A DNA stretch of 52,113 nucleotides. Source: CAYFUR01 sp964346275. Lineage in GTDB: Bacteria > Sumerlaeota > Sumerlaeia > SLMS01. The stretch spans positions 1-52,113 of the forward strand of contig CAYFUR010000013.1 in assembly GCA_964346275.1 (NCBI GenBank), written 5' to 3'. Position 1 is the first letter of the stretch; every line of letters begins with the position of its first letter. Shown here piece by piece: positions 16,532 through 24,665 of this stretch. A program made the position numbers and the translations under genes. A model generated the notes under the pieces. That model was not told where the DNA came from and ran no database searches. It saw nothing but the letters and a program-made list of their open reading frames with translations.

Positions 16532-17853
16532 GGGTCGTAGTGCCGTGCCTGTTCCCTCCAGAGGAGGTAAGTCTCGTTGTCGCGCGCCGCGCGTATGCGC
16601 CGGATAATCTGATCCGCATCCAATTGGCGGCGAATCAGGCGGAAGACATCTTCGCTGCCATAGAGACCCCCGCCGGTTGGAATCGGATTGCTCGCGGGAT
16701 CGGGCATCGCTGCGAAATGCAAAGTGAGCCCGAGAGCGAGCGGGTCGGGGAAGGCTTCTCCGTTGGCGGCAAGCACCAGTCCGGGGGCCGTCTCTTTGCC
16801 GAGTGTGAGCGTTTCCACCGTCATGTCAACGCCGGGCGGGTCGTATCGGCCGAAGTTTTCCAGCACCGCCTGGGGCTCCCGGGCGGCGGGGAGCAGCTCG
16901 ATGCGCTCGCGCCCGAGGCGCCAGCGGTCCCAGGCATTTTCTCCGGCGAGGCGGGCAGCGGCATGGAGAGGGACGCTTCCCTGGGCATAGAGGGCGGACT
17001 CGCGGAGTTCTTCGAAAGCGGCTGTTCCGCGGGCGGTTGTGTTGGGAGCCGGGCCGGCCGCGAGCCAGCCGTTTCCGTCGGAGCGGCGCCACTCCTTCAT
17101 CCAGTGAACGACCAGGTCGGCCTGAACGCCGTATTGCACGTTGAAGTAGGAGGCGACCTCGCCCGCCGTGAGGCCGGGAAAAAGAGGCATGGGGATATAG
17201 GCTTCGAGGCTTCCATAGTAATCTTCGGAGGAAACGGGCCCCATGTGGTATTCGGGGTTGGTGACCGGGGGGCGGTCGAAGAGGATGAACCGTTTGCCCT
17301 GGAGGGAGGCCTGTTCGAGGGCGGAACAGAGGATGGCGAAATCGGGGGTAAAGCGGGGCCCGCGCAGGGCGGCATCGAAGACGACGAAATCCACCTCGTC
17401 GAAAGATTCATCAGAGAGTTGATAGTTTTCGGCGGAGAGGGTGGTGGTTTTCAGGTCCGGTTTGAGGGAGCGAGCGCTTTCGAGGGTGGCTGTGGGGCTG
17501 GAAAAGCCGTCGTCGATGAGAAACAGCTCGCCAAATGTAAAGCGGCGGGCCTTGGCAAAATGTTCGATGGTGTGGATGCCCTGGCGATCAATGGCGGTGC
17601 TGTCGGTGATGAGGGCGACGCGGCGCTCGTAAAGGCCGGGAAACCCCTCGTCGCGGCGCTGGTCGATGCCGAGCTGGAATCCGCCGAGAGGAGCGAGCTG
17701 GGCGGCGTCTTCCTCGGAAATGGCGAGAGGCTGCGCGGTGGGGGTGGCTTCGTCCTGAGGGAAAGCCATGGGGACAAGCAGGAGGGTGAGACAGGCGGCG
17801 GCGACCGCCTGGCAGATTCGGAAGTTGGGGAAGTTGAAGGGCATGCGGCTCAT
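16528..17853 (-). CDS. Exported NamZ/DUF1343-like protein, probably non-catalytic
   Basis: A 441-residue protein with a signal peptide (CLTLLLVPMAFPQ). It matches the fold pattern of DUF1343 exo-beta-N-acetylmuramidases (NamZ, GH171): LGIDQRRDEGF, RRVALITDSTAIDRQG, VVFDAALRGPRF, FILFDRPPVTNPEY and PLFPGLTAGEVASYFN. The family's PEHG segment is replaced by LIDDGFSS, and the late SEGRGTT segment is not present. I therefore expect loss or change of activity, perhaps glycan binding. It is the first gene of a coupled three-gene operon with the lipoprotein and DUF2961 proteins. The ATG at 17853 has no strong ribosome-binding site. Confidence 0.75.
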   Translation of the reverse strand: MSRMPFNFPNFRICQAVAAACLTLLLVPMAFPQDEATPTAQPLAISEEDAAQLAPLGGFQLGIDQRRDEGFPGLYERRVALITDSTAIDRQGIHTIEHFAKARRFTFGELFLIDDGFSSPTATLESARSLKPDLKTTTLSAENYQLSDESFDEVDFVVFDAALRGPRFTPDFAILCSALEQASLQGKRFILFDRPPVTNPEYHMGPVSSEDYYGSLEAYIPMPLFPGLTAGEVASYFNVQYGVQADLVVHWMKEWRRSDGNGWLAAGPAPNTTARGTAAFEELRESALYAQGSVPLHAAARLAGENAWDRWRLGRERIELLPAAREPQAVLENFGRYDPPGVDMTVETLTLGKETAPGLVLAANGEAFPDPLALGLTLHFAAMPDPASNPIPTGGGLYGSEDVFRLIRRQLDADQIIRRIRAARDNETYLLWREQARHYDP

Positions 17854-17955
17854 AATCGTTCAGTCAAGGGAGCAGGGTTAATGCCGACACGGTTGGGAAA
17901 GCTTCGCCAAAGGGCAAGGCATTTGGGAGGGGGGGTGGAACTTCGGGGAGGAATG

Positions 17956-17990
17956 TGATGATGATAATGAGGATGAGGATGAGTATGAGA
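17956..17990. repeat. GATGAT/GAGGAT low-complexity tract
   Basis: A short run of GAT-type trimers and GAGGAT/GAGTAT hexamers in the 233-base space between the divergent NamZ-like and TPR-zincin genes. It resembles the tract at 11531. Confidence 0.6.
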
Positions 17991-18086
17991 GAAGGGGGAC
18001 AATGGGCCTTGCAGCGAGGAGGCGGGATGGGCTCCAATCGGGCGAGGCGGTGATCCGCCCTTTTCATTCCGTGCACAGAGCCGCTC

Positions 18087-18935
18087 ATGAACCCCGACGA
18101 ACTAGACGATCGACTGGAACAGCTTTACCAGATGGCGAAGTCCGCCAGCAGCGAAGGCCTGGTGGACGAGGCGGTGCGGCGGTGCGAAGAGGCGCTGGAG
18201 CTGATGGAGAGTTTCGGCGAGGACACGGACCGGCATACGTATTCGGACTTCGTGATGCTGACCGGCGACGTGCATTGGGCCGCGGGCGACTGGGAGGGGG
18301 CTTTCCAGTCTTACGAACGGGTGGCGCTGAACGATCCGGAGCGGCACGACGCGCACCTCGCCATGGGGGTGTCGCTCTATCATCTTTGCCGGTTTCATTC
18401 GGCCCAGGCGGTGCTCGAGCGCTCGAGCCTGAAGGACCCGGACGATCCCGAGGCGTGGTATTACCTGGGGCTTCTGGCGCTGCGCCAGGAAAAGACGGGC
18501 CTGGCCATGATCTTTTTCGAAAACGCCAACGAGCTGCAGGAGGAGCGGTTTCCCGTGCCGGTGGAGATTTCCGACGAGGAGATCGTGGAAATCGTGGAGA
18601 AGATGATCGAGGAGATTCCGGAGGATCTGCGCAAGTCGCTGGACAATGTGCCGATCCTTCTGCAGAAGCGGCCGGACGAGGCGTTTCTGTTTTCTTCCGA
18701 TCCGCCGATGGACCCGACGATCCTGGGGGTTTTCGACGGAATTCCCGCGCCGGACATGGGCTCCTCGATGATTGTGACGGCGCCCTCGCGGATCGTGCTG
18801 TTTGCCGAGAATATCTGGCTGCTGGCGAGCGACCGGGACAAGCTGGAGGAAGAACTCTGGATTACGCTGAAGCACGAGATCGGGCATTTCCTGGGGCTGT
18901 CCGAAGAAGACCTGGCGGACCGGGGATTGAGCTGA
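18087..18935 (+). CDS. TPR protein fused to a zincin-like metallopeptidase domain
   Basis: A 282-residue soluble protein. Residues 1-150 form about three or four tetratricopeptide-type helical hairpins (for example DVHWAAGDWEGAFQSYERV and AWYYLGLLALRQEKTGLAM). The C-terminal 110 residues match the PF06262 zincin-like family: EKMIEEIPEDLRKSLDNV, VFDGIPAPDM, RIVLFAENI and the zinc motif HEIGH at 263-267 followed by FLGLSEEDL. Stand-alone members are about 120 residues, so the TPR part is an added partner-binding module. No signal peptide is present, so it is likely cytoplasmic. Only a weak ribosome-binding site is visible. DUF445 follows after 95 bases. Confidence 0.85.
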   Translation: MNPDELDDRLEQLYQMAKSASSEGLVDEAVRRCEEALELMESFGEDTDRHTYSDFVMLTGDVHWAAGDWEGAFQSYERVALNDPERHDAHLAMGVSLYHLCRFHSAQAVLERSSLKDPDDPEAWYYLGLLALRQEKTGLAMIFFENANELQEERFPVPVEISDEEIVEIVEKMIEEIPEDLRKSLDNVPILLQKRPDEAFLFSSDPPMDPTILGVFDGIPAPDMGSSMIVTAPSRIVLFAENIWLLASDRDKLEEELWITLKHEIGHFLGLSEEDLADRGLS

Positions 18936-19030
18936 GGCCGAACCCGGCCCTTGCCTTTTCCACTCCGCCCCCGCATTCTTTGTCCCATGCTTGAAACTTT
19001 TCCGCGCAAACACACCGCCAAGGACCGGAC

Positions 19031-20599
19031 ATGGACCCGACCCTGCTGATCGAAGCGGGCAAAGGGGCGATTGTCGGCGGGCTGATCGGCTGGCTGACGA
19101 ATCGCCTGGCCGTCTGGATGCTCTTTCACCCGAAAAAAGAGCGGCGGGTGTTTGGCAAAAAGGTGCCGCTGACGCCGGGGCTGGTGGTGAAGAACCAGGA
19201 GAAGCTGGCGGAAGCGATCGGGCGGGCCGTTTCGCGCGATCTGCTGGATTCGGAAACACTGCTGGAGCATTTTCAGCAACTGAACCTGGCGGCGCCGATC
19301 CGCAGCCTTCTGCTGGAGGAGCGCAAGGAGCTGGCCGCGTCGGACCAATCGCTGGCGGATTTGCTGGGGCCGGAACACCGGCCGGGGCTGGAAAAGATTC
19401 AAGCCTCCATCGCGGAGGACCTGGCAGGGCGGCTGGAGCTTTTGACGGAAAGCCTGGAGCGGGGCGACCCCACGGCGCGCACGGTGATCCGCGGGGTGCT
19501 GGGGGATGCGTTCGAATCGCCGATCGGAGATTATCTGAAGCCAGAGCAGCGGCTGGCGCTGCGGCGCTGGCTCATGGCGCAGGCGCAGACGTATCTTTCG
19601 AGCGCATCGGGGGACGAGTTTCTCCAGCGGTCCGTGTCGCGGGTGCTGGATTCGCTGCCTGGGTCGCCGGCGCTGGACGCGCTGGTGGACCTGGCGCAGG
19701 AAATCATCGATCCGCTGGTGCCGGATATCACCGAGGCGCTGCAGGGCGGGATGGCGGAATACATCGCGAGCAAGGACTTCGCGGATCTGGCCCGGCCGCG
19801 GCTGGCGCGGCGGCTGTACGAGCTGATCATCGACCGCTACCCCATGGCGGCAATGTTTCTTTCGGAAAAGACGATCCGCGAGATGCTCGACCAGCGGTGG
19901 GACGCCATCGCGGACGAGGCGGAGGCGCTGCTGCGGCACGAAAAACTGAACGCGCGGATCAGCGAGTATATACGCGAGCATGGGCCGGAGATGCTGGCGA
20001 ATCTGGGGAATTCCTTTGCGGAGGAGCAGAAGAACGAGCGGCTGGTGCGGTTGATTGCGGACGAGCTGCGCAACCTGGCGCTGAACGCACTGAACGGCGA
20101 GCAGTTGGCCCGGGCGGTGGACGAGTTGATGGACCAGGCGGCGGGTTATTCCGCGTCGGACATCGTGGAGCGGAACGAGGCGTGGCTGGATGAGGTGACG
20201 CGGCTGGCTTCCGTGCGGCTGGGGGCGTGGCTGCGGAAAGAACGCGGAATGGAAATCGTGCGGAAAACGATGGAAACCTTTATCCACGGGCTGCTTTTCC
20301 GCAAACCGGTTTCGGAGATTGTGCGTTTCCTGCCGGAAGAGGAGTGGGAGGCGATGAGCCACGTGCTGGGGCAGATGGTGCAGCGGCGGGCGCTGCGGCT
20401 GTTGCCGACGATCCTGCGCGAGCATGTGGACATCGCGGGGCTGGTGACGGCGAAGATCCGCGATTTCGATTCGGAGCAAATCGAGCAGATCATCCTGCGC
20501 GTGAGCGGGCGGGAGCTGAAGGGAATCGTGCGCCTGGGCGGTGTGATCGGCCTGGTTGTCGGAGCGGTGATGCAGGTGATTTATCACCTGACGGGGTAG
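19031..20599 (+). CDS. DUF445 family membrane-anchored protein
   Basis: A 522-residue protein with the DUF445 (YheB-type) layout. An N-terminal helix with the family motif GGLIGWLTNRLAVWMLFHP is followed by GLVVKNQEKLAEAIG, a long amphipathic helical region, and a C-terminal hydrophobic anchor (GVIGLVVGAVMQVIYHLTG) ending at the stop. Its biochemical role is not established; it is presumed to be an inner-membrane protein with a large soluble part. AAGGA precedes the ATG at 19031. GTATAGAC lies two bases after the stop codon. Confidence 0.85.
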   Translation: MDPTLLIEAGKGAIVGGLIGWLTNRLAVWMLFHPKKERRVFGKKVPLTPGLVVKNQEKLAEAIGRAVSRDLLDSETLLEHFQQLNLAAPIRSLLLEERKELAASDQSLADLLGPEHRPGLEKIQASIAEDLAGRLELLTESLERGDPTARTVIRGVLGDAFESPIGDYLKPEQRLALRRWLMAQAQTYLSSASGDEFLQRSVSRVLDSLPGSPALDALVDLAQEIIDPLVPDITEALQGGMAEYIASKDFADLARPRLARRLYELIIDRYPMAAMFLSEKTIREMLDQRWDAIADEAEALLRHEKLNARISEYIREHGPEMLANLGNSFAEEQKNERLVRLIADELRNLALNALNGEQLARAVDELMDQAAGYSASDIVERNEAWLDEVTRLASVRLGAWLRKERGMEIVRKTMETFIHGLLFRKPVSEIVRFLPEEEWEAMSHVLGQMVQRRALRLLPTILREHVDIAGLVTAKIRDFDSEQIEQIILRVSGRELKGIVRLGGVIGLVVGAVMQVIYHLTG

Positions 20600-20943
20600 G
20601 TGTATAGACGATGGTGGGAGCGCTCAATCGGGATTGCTGGAGCCATGCTTGCCCGCCCTGTCATCTCGAACGCGAAGCGGGCACGCCGAAGTAAAAAGAA
20701 AGCAAGGGCCGTTCATTCTCTTCATTATCTTCATCCTCATCCTCAAAATCGGTTTTCCGAGGATGATTATGATGATGAGGATGATCATGATTTTGATGCG
20801 GGCGGGGGGGCGAACAATTGCCCTGCCCTATTAATCTTGCTCTTGGCCGTGATCCGAATCCCATTCTTATGCGTCTATACAATAAGGAAAGTGATTAAGA
20901 ATAAGAGCAGGAGCAAGATCAAGAGCAGGAACAGGAGTGGGAG
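20600..20943. repeat. Mosaic convergent intergenic region with elements B and C
   Basis: The 344 bases between DUF445 and dinG contain no gene but several repeats. A GTATAGAC octamer is at 20602. A 21-base piece related to the 33-kb hairpin array is at 20636-20656. Element C (20712-20797) has TTC/CAT arms around TCATCCTC-AAAA-TCGG-TTTT-CC-GAGGATGA. Element B (20831-20937) has arms starting TTAATCTTGCT around GTCTATAC at 20873-20880 and ending AAGATCAAGAGCAGGA. B abuts the dinG stop. Confidence 0.65.
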
Positions 20944-23610
20944 CTACACGCCCTCCGGCAGTTCGGCGCGGTTGCGGAGGAAATCTTCCATTTCATTGAG
21001 AAGCACGCCGGTTTCGCCTTTCTTCACGTTCAGGCCGGGAAGGGAGTGGAGGAAGCGGCGGCCGTAGCGCATCTGGACGACGCGTTTGTCGGCGATGAGG
21101 ACGGCGCCGCGATCGGTGCGCGAGCGGATCAGGCGGCCGAAGCCCTGCTTGAACCGGATGACGGCGCGGGGGACGACAAGCTGGTCGAAGGGGTCGCGCC
21201 CCTGGGCTTTCAGGGCCTCGAATTGCGCTTCCTGGATCGGGTCGGAGGGGACGGCAAAGGGGAGCCGCGCGAGAATCAGGAGTTCCAAGGACCGGCCCTT
21301 GACGTCGACGCCTTCCCAGAAGCTGGAGGTGGCGAAGAGGACGCTGGTTTCGTCTTCGCGGAACTGGCGCAGGAGGCGGTCGCGGCTGGCGCTCCCCTGG
21401 CGCAGGGCGTCGATGCCGAGGCGCCGCAGGGTGGGCTCGCAGAGCGTATAGACGCGGTTGAGCTGGCCGTAACTGGTGAAGAGCACGAAGGCGCGGCCGC
21501 CGCTGGCGGCAACGGCGCGGTTGACCAGGTCGGCGAACTGGTCGTCGAAATTGCCGTCGCGGGGATCGGACAGGTCGGTGGGGACGGCAAAGTAAACCTG
21601 GTTTTTGTAGTCAAAGGGCGTGGTGAGGGCGTCCATGCTGACGGGGCGCGCGGAGGCGGGGCTCACGTCGACGATGGGCAGGCCCTCTTCGTCGTATTCG
21701 ACCTGTTCTTCGGGCTTGATCTCCGGCAGGCCGGTGCGTTCGCGGAAGAAATCAAAGCGATGATCCACGGTGAGCGTCGCGCTGGTGAGCACCTCCGACT
21801 TCATTTTGTCGTGGAGGGATTCGCGGAGGAGTTCGCGGACGTCCACCGGGGCGGAGCAGAGCCGCACGTGGATGGCTTTCTGGTCGGTGGGGCGTTTCCA
21901 CAGTTCGACCCACTTGCAGGTTTTCCGGTCTTCCTGGAGGAAGGAGAGAAGCATGCGGCGGAGGTTGTCGAGGCGGCCGATATACGCCTGCCATTCCATG
22001 AGGGGATTGACGAGGGCGTTGGTGACTTTCTCGTCGCGTTCCCAGAGGCCTTCGAGGACGACGCGGTTGAGGTCGAGGAACTTGGCCAGTTCGGAGGCCA
22101 TGGTGGCGAGGATTTCGTGGCATTCGTCCTGCCAGGCGGGGTTGTTCCAGATGCGGGGGACGAGGCGGATTTTTTCGTCGAGGCGCGGAGCGCGGGAATT
22201 GACGCCGGCGATGCGGATAAACTGGTCGGCGAAATCCTGGAAGAGAAAATCGAGGGAATCGCGGACGTCGGCGACGCGGGGCATGAGGTCGAACATGACG
22301 CGCTGGATCAGGTCGTCGCTGGCCTCCATGAGGCCCTTCTGGACGACGGTGCCCAGCTCGTCGGCAAGGCTTTGCAGCACGCCGTGGCCCTGTTTGCTGT
22401 CTTTCCGGTAGAGGCGCCCCATCATGGTGCGCAGGCCGGGGCGGGTGATCTGCTGGGCGAGGTTCTTGGTGGCGGCTTCTTCCAGGTGGTGGGCTTCGTC
22501 GAGGATCACGCGCTTGTAGGGGGGCAGGACGGCGGCCATTGTATAGTTGCCGCTGGCGCGGCGCACGGCGAGGTCGGCCATGAGGAGCGAGTGGTTGACG
22601 ATGAGAAGCTTGGCGCGGGCGGCGCGGCGGCGCGAGTTGTAGAAGAAGCATTCCTCGTAGAAGGGGCAGCGAACGCGGAGGCAATTGTCCGCCTCGCTCT
22701 GGACGCGCTCCCAGACATCGTGGCGGGGCGTGATGGGAAGGTCCTGGCGGTCGCCGGTGGAGGACTCTTTTGCCCATTCGAGGACGTCCTTCAGCTCGCG
22801 GATGAAATCGTCTTCGAGGAGGGTCTGGGCCTCGGCGCGGGCGTATTGCGCCTTGCGCTTGCAGACGTAATTGTTCCGGCCCTTGACGAGTTCCACCTCG
22901 ATTTCCTCGCCGAGGGCGCGTTCGAGCTCCGGGATGTCTTTGTGGAGGAGCTGTTCCTGGAGGTTGATGGTGTTGGTGCTGACGACAACGCGGTCGCCGT
23001 TTTTCAATCCATAGAGAATCGAGGGGAGGAGATAGGCGAAGGATTTGCCCGTGCCGGTGCCCGCTTCGACGACGGCGATGCCGTCGTGGTTGAGGGCCTG
23101 GAGGACCGCCGCGGCCATCTCGCGCTGCTGAGGCCGGTCCTCATATTGGGCGACGACGTGGGAGAGTTTTCCGCCGCCGGAGAGGGGCTTGAGCACTTCG
23201 TCGTCTTTCACGACGACGCGTTTCTTCGGTTCCTGGGGCCGGACGACGACACGGCATCGCCGGCAGGCATTGTCTATAATATAGCATCCGACGCCGAGAT
23301 TGCCCATGGAGGAGGCGATGCCGAGATCGGCGTTTGAGGGCATGAGGCCGCCGCCGGGATGGTTGTGGATGATGACGTCGCCGGGCTGGGCGAAAGCGGT
23401 GAGGGCGGGGACGCAGTCGTCGGTGCCGTAGGCGTGGGATTCGACTTCGGCGACGAGGCCGGTCTGGTCGCGGCGGCCGATGAAAAAGACTTCGACGCCG
23501 CCGGCCTCGGTGATTTCCCGGGCACAGTGGCCGGCGGCTTCGGCGGCGAAATAATGCTCGAAGGAGCCTTCAATGGGAGGGGTGAGAGCTTCAGCGGGCG
23601 GGTTGGACAT
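20944..23610 (-). CDS. DinG/XPD-type helicase with N-terminal JAMM (RadC-like) domain
   Basis: An 888-residue fusion. Residues 15-115 form a JAMM domain with an intact metal motif: E40, then IIHNHPGGGLMPSNAD with H82, H84 and D95, exact HxH-x10-D spacing. The remainder is a superfamily 2 helicase of the DinG group: Walker A AGTGTGKS (183-190), DEAH at 371-374, and the four iron-sulfur cysteines C250, C310, C315 and C321; the last three spacings match E. coli DinG. The C-terminal motifs are LFATSSFWEGVDVKG and RFKQGFGRLIRSRTDRG. Such helicases unwind 5'-3' at R-loops or damaged DNA. The start at 23610 has AAGGA upstream; the open frame 5' of it looks spurious. Confidence 0.88.
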   Translation of the reverse strand: MSNPPAEALTPPIEGSFEHYFAAEAAGHCAREITEAGGVEVFFIGRRDQTGLVAEVESHAYGTDDCVPALTAFAQPGDVIIHNHPGGGLMPSNADLGIASSMGNLGVGCYIIDNACRRCRVVVRPQEPKKRVVVKDDEVLKPLSGGGKLSHVVAQYEDRPQQREMAAAVLQALNHDGIAVVEAGTGTGKSFAYLLPSILYGLKNGDRVVVSTNTINLQEQLLHKDIPELERALGEEIEVELVKGRNNYVCKRKAQYARAEAQTLLEDDFIRELKDVLEWAKESSTGDRQDLPITPRHDVWERVQSEADNCLRVRCPFYEECFFYNSRRRAARAKLLIVNHSLLMADLAVRRASGNYTMAAVLPPYKRVILDEAHHLEEAATKNLAQQITRPGLRTMMGRLYRKDSKQGHGVLQSLADELGTVVQKGLMEASDDLIQRVMFDLMPRVADVRDSLDFLFQDFADQFIRIAGVNSRAPRLDEKIRLVPRIWNNPAWQDECHEILATMASELAKFLDLNRVVLEGLWERDEKVTNALVNPLMEWQAYIGRLDNLRRMLLSFLQEDRKTCKWVELWKRPTDQKAIHVRLCSAPVDVRELLRESLHDKMKSEVLTSATLTVDHRFDFFRERTGLPEIKPEEQVEYDEEGLPIVDVSPASARPVSMDALTTPFDYKNQVYFAVPTDLSDPRDGNFDDQFADLVNRAVAASGGRAFVLFTSYGQLNRVYTLCEPTLRRLGIDALRQGSASRDRLLRQFREDETSVLFATSSFWEGVDVKGRSLELLILARLPFAVPSDPIQEAQFEALKAQGRDPFDQLVVPRAVIRFKQGFGRLIRSRTDRGAVLIADKRVVQMRYGRRFLHSLPGLNVKKGETGVLLNEMEDFLRNRAELPEGV

Positions 23611-23770
23611 GGGCTCATTCCTTCGCCTTTTCTTCTCATGCGCCGCGGAACGTTTCCAAGCGAAAAACTCCCGGTGACGGTCAAAATGAGGATGACGCGC
23701 GGCGGCGCGTTCTCCACACTCCCTGTCGGGCCGTGGGGCCCGGAATCCTCGGAGGCATTGAGCAACGCCC

Positions 23771-24442
23771 ATGCGCCTTTGGTTTGTGCTTTCTCTTTTG
23801 ATTCTGCTGGGGGGTTTTTGCCGTCCCGCCGCGGCGACCGCCGTGGTGGTGACGCCGCTGGACCGGCCGGTGGACTTGAACACCTCGCCATCGGTCCGCC
23901 TGGTGGCTCATGGCGTTCAATCGCCACTGACCTATCGTTACACGGTGGAGATCCAGCACGAATTTACGAGCAAGACGCTGCACCTGGCGCCGGGGGCGGA
24001 ATCGCTTCGCCAATACACCGATTCCGAAACGGGGAAGCGCGTTTTCGAGGAGGAACCGGGATCGGAAAGCCCGATGTGGGTGATCTATGACGGGGAGCGA
24101 AGCAAGCGCTATCCCCTGCGGCGGATGAAGATTGCTTACACCCGGGCAATCAACGGCACGGAGACGGATGTGAATACGAGGCTTCGCTATCGGGAACACG
24201 TGCCACTGCGCCCTGGCCTGGTCACGGCGGTGGACCTGGATTTCGACCTGCCCCGGGAAGGAGATGTGCCGCGCCGGGTGGAGCTGAGGATGGATGATGT
24301 GGAGCTGGGCGAGGGAATCATGTTCGACGGGCGGGCGGTGGATCCGATCGTGGGTCGGGGTCCGCTGCGCTACCTGAACCAGGTGCTGGGGGCGTGGTAT
24401 TCGGAGAATCGGCCGGGAGCGGACGGGCAGGCGAGGGAGTAG
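23771..24442 (+). CDS. Hypothetical exported protein
   Basis: A 223-residue protein with a clear signal peptide (LWFVLSLLILLGGFCRPAAA). The mature part looks beta-rich with no cysteines or known catalytic motif. Segments such as TYRYTVEIQHEFTSKTLHLA and DVELGEGIMFDGRAVDP suggest a sandwich fold. I do not recognise the family. It is divergent from dinG, about 160 bases away, and its last 50 bases form one side of the duplicated contig end at the gap. Confidence 0.65.
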   Translation: MRLWFVLSLLILLGGFCRPAAATAVVVTPLDRPVDLNTSPSVRLVAHGVQSPLTYRYTVEIQHEFTSKTLHLAPGAESLRQYTDSETGKRVFEEEPGSESPMWVIYDGERSKRYPLRRMKIAYTRAINGTETDVNTRLRYREHVPLRPGLVTAVDLDFDLPREGDVPRRVELRMDDVELGEGIMFDGRAVDPIVGRGPLRYLNQVLGAWYSENRPGADGQARE

Positions 24443-24444
24443 GG

Positions 24445-24544
24445 NNNNNNNNNNNNNNNNNNNNNNNNNNNNNNNNNNNNNNNNNNNNNNNNNNNNNNNN
24501 NNNNNNNNNNNNNNNNNNNNNNNNNNNNNNNNNNNNNNNNNNNN
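24445..24544. other. Assembly gap (100 N) with 52-bp overlapping contig ends
   Basis: Bases 24393-24444 are repeated exactly at 24545-24596, including the end and stop codon of the preceding gene. As at 7998, the gap is likely artificial and the duplicated end is one locus. Confidence 0.85.
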
Positions 24545-24624
24545 CGTGGTATTCGGAGAATCGGCCGGGAGCGGACGGGCAGGCGAGGGAGTAGGGGCGA
24601 CACTCTTGCCCTACATCTCCTGCA

Positions 24625-24655
24625 TCCTCTGATCGACCGATGACGATCAGGAGGA
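24625..24655. repeat. Intergenic hairpin D
   Basis: CTGATCG-accgatga-CGATCAG, extended by TCCT/AGGA with one bulged G, gives an 11-bp stem. It sits just 3' of the lipoprotein gene and in a convergent space, so it may end transcription, although no T-run follows. Confidence 0.45.
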
Positions 24656-24665
24656 CGAGGGGGAC

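Noticed and set aside
18936..18955. Terminator after the TPR-zincin gene
   Set aside because: GGCCG-aacc-CGGCC is only 5 bp and is followed by a broken T-run; too weak to call.
21046..23337. 763-codon plus-strand frame opposite dinG
   Set aside because: Pure mirror of the dinG codon pattern (Val/Gly/Asp/Ala-rich, no motifs); dinG has complete family motifs.
24393..24596. Apparent tandem duplication of the end of the gene at 23771
   Set aside because: Identical 52-bp ends on both sides of a 100-N gap are best explained by overlapping contig ends.
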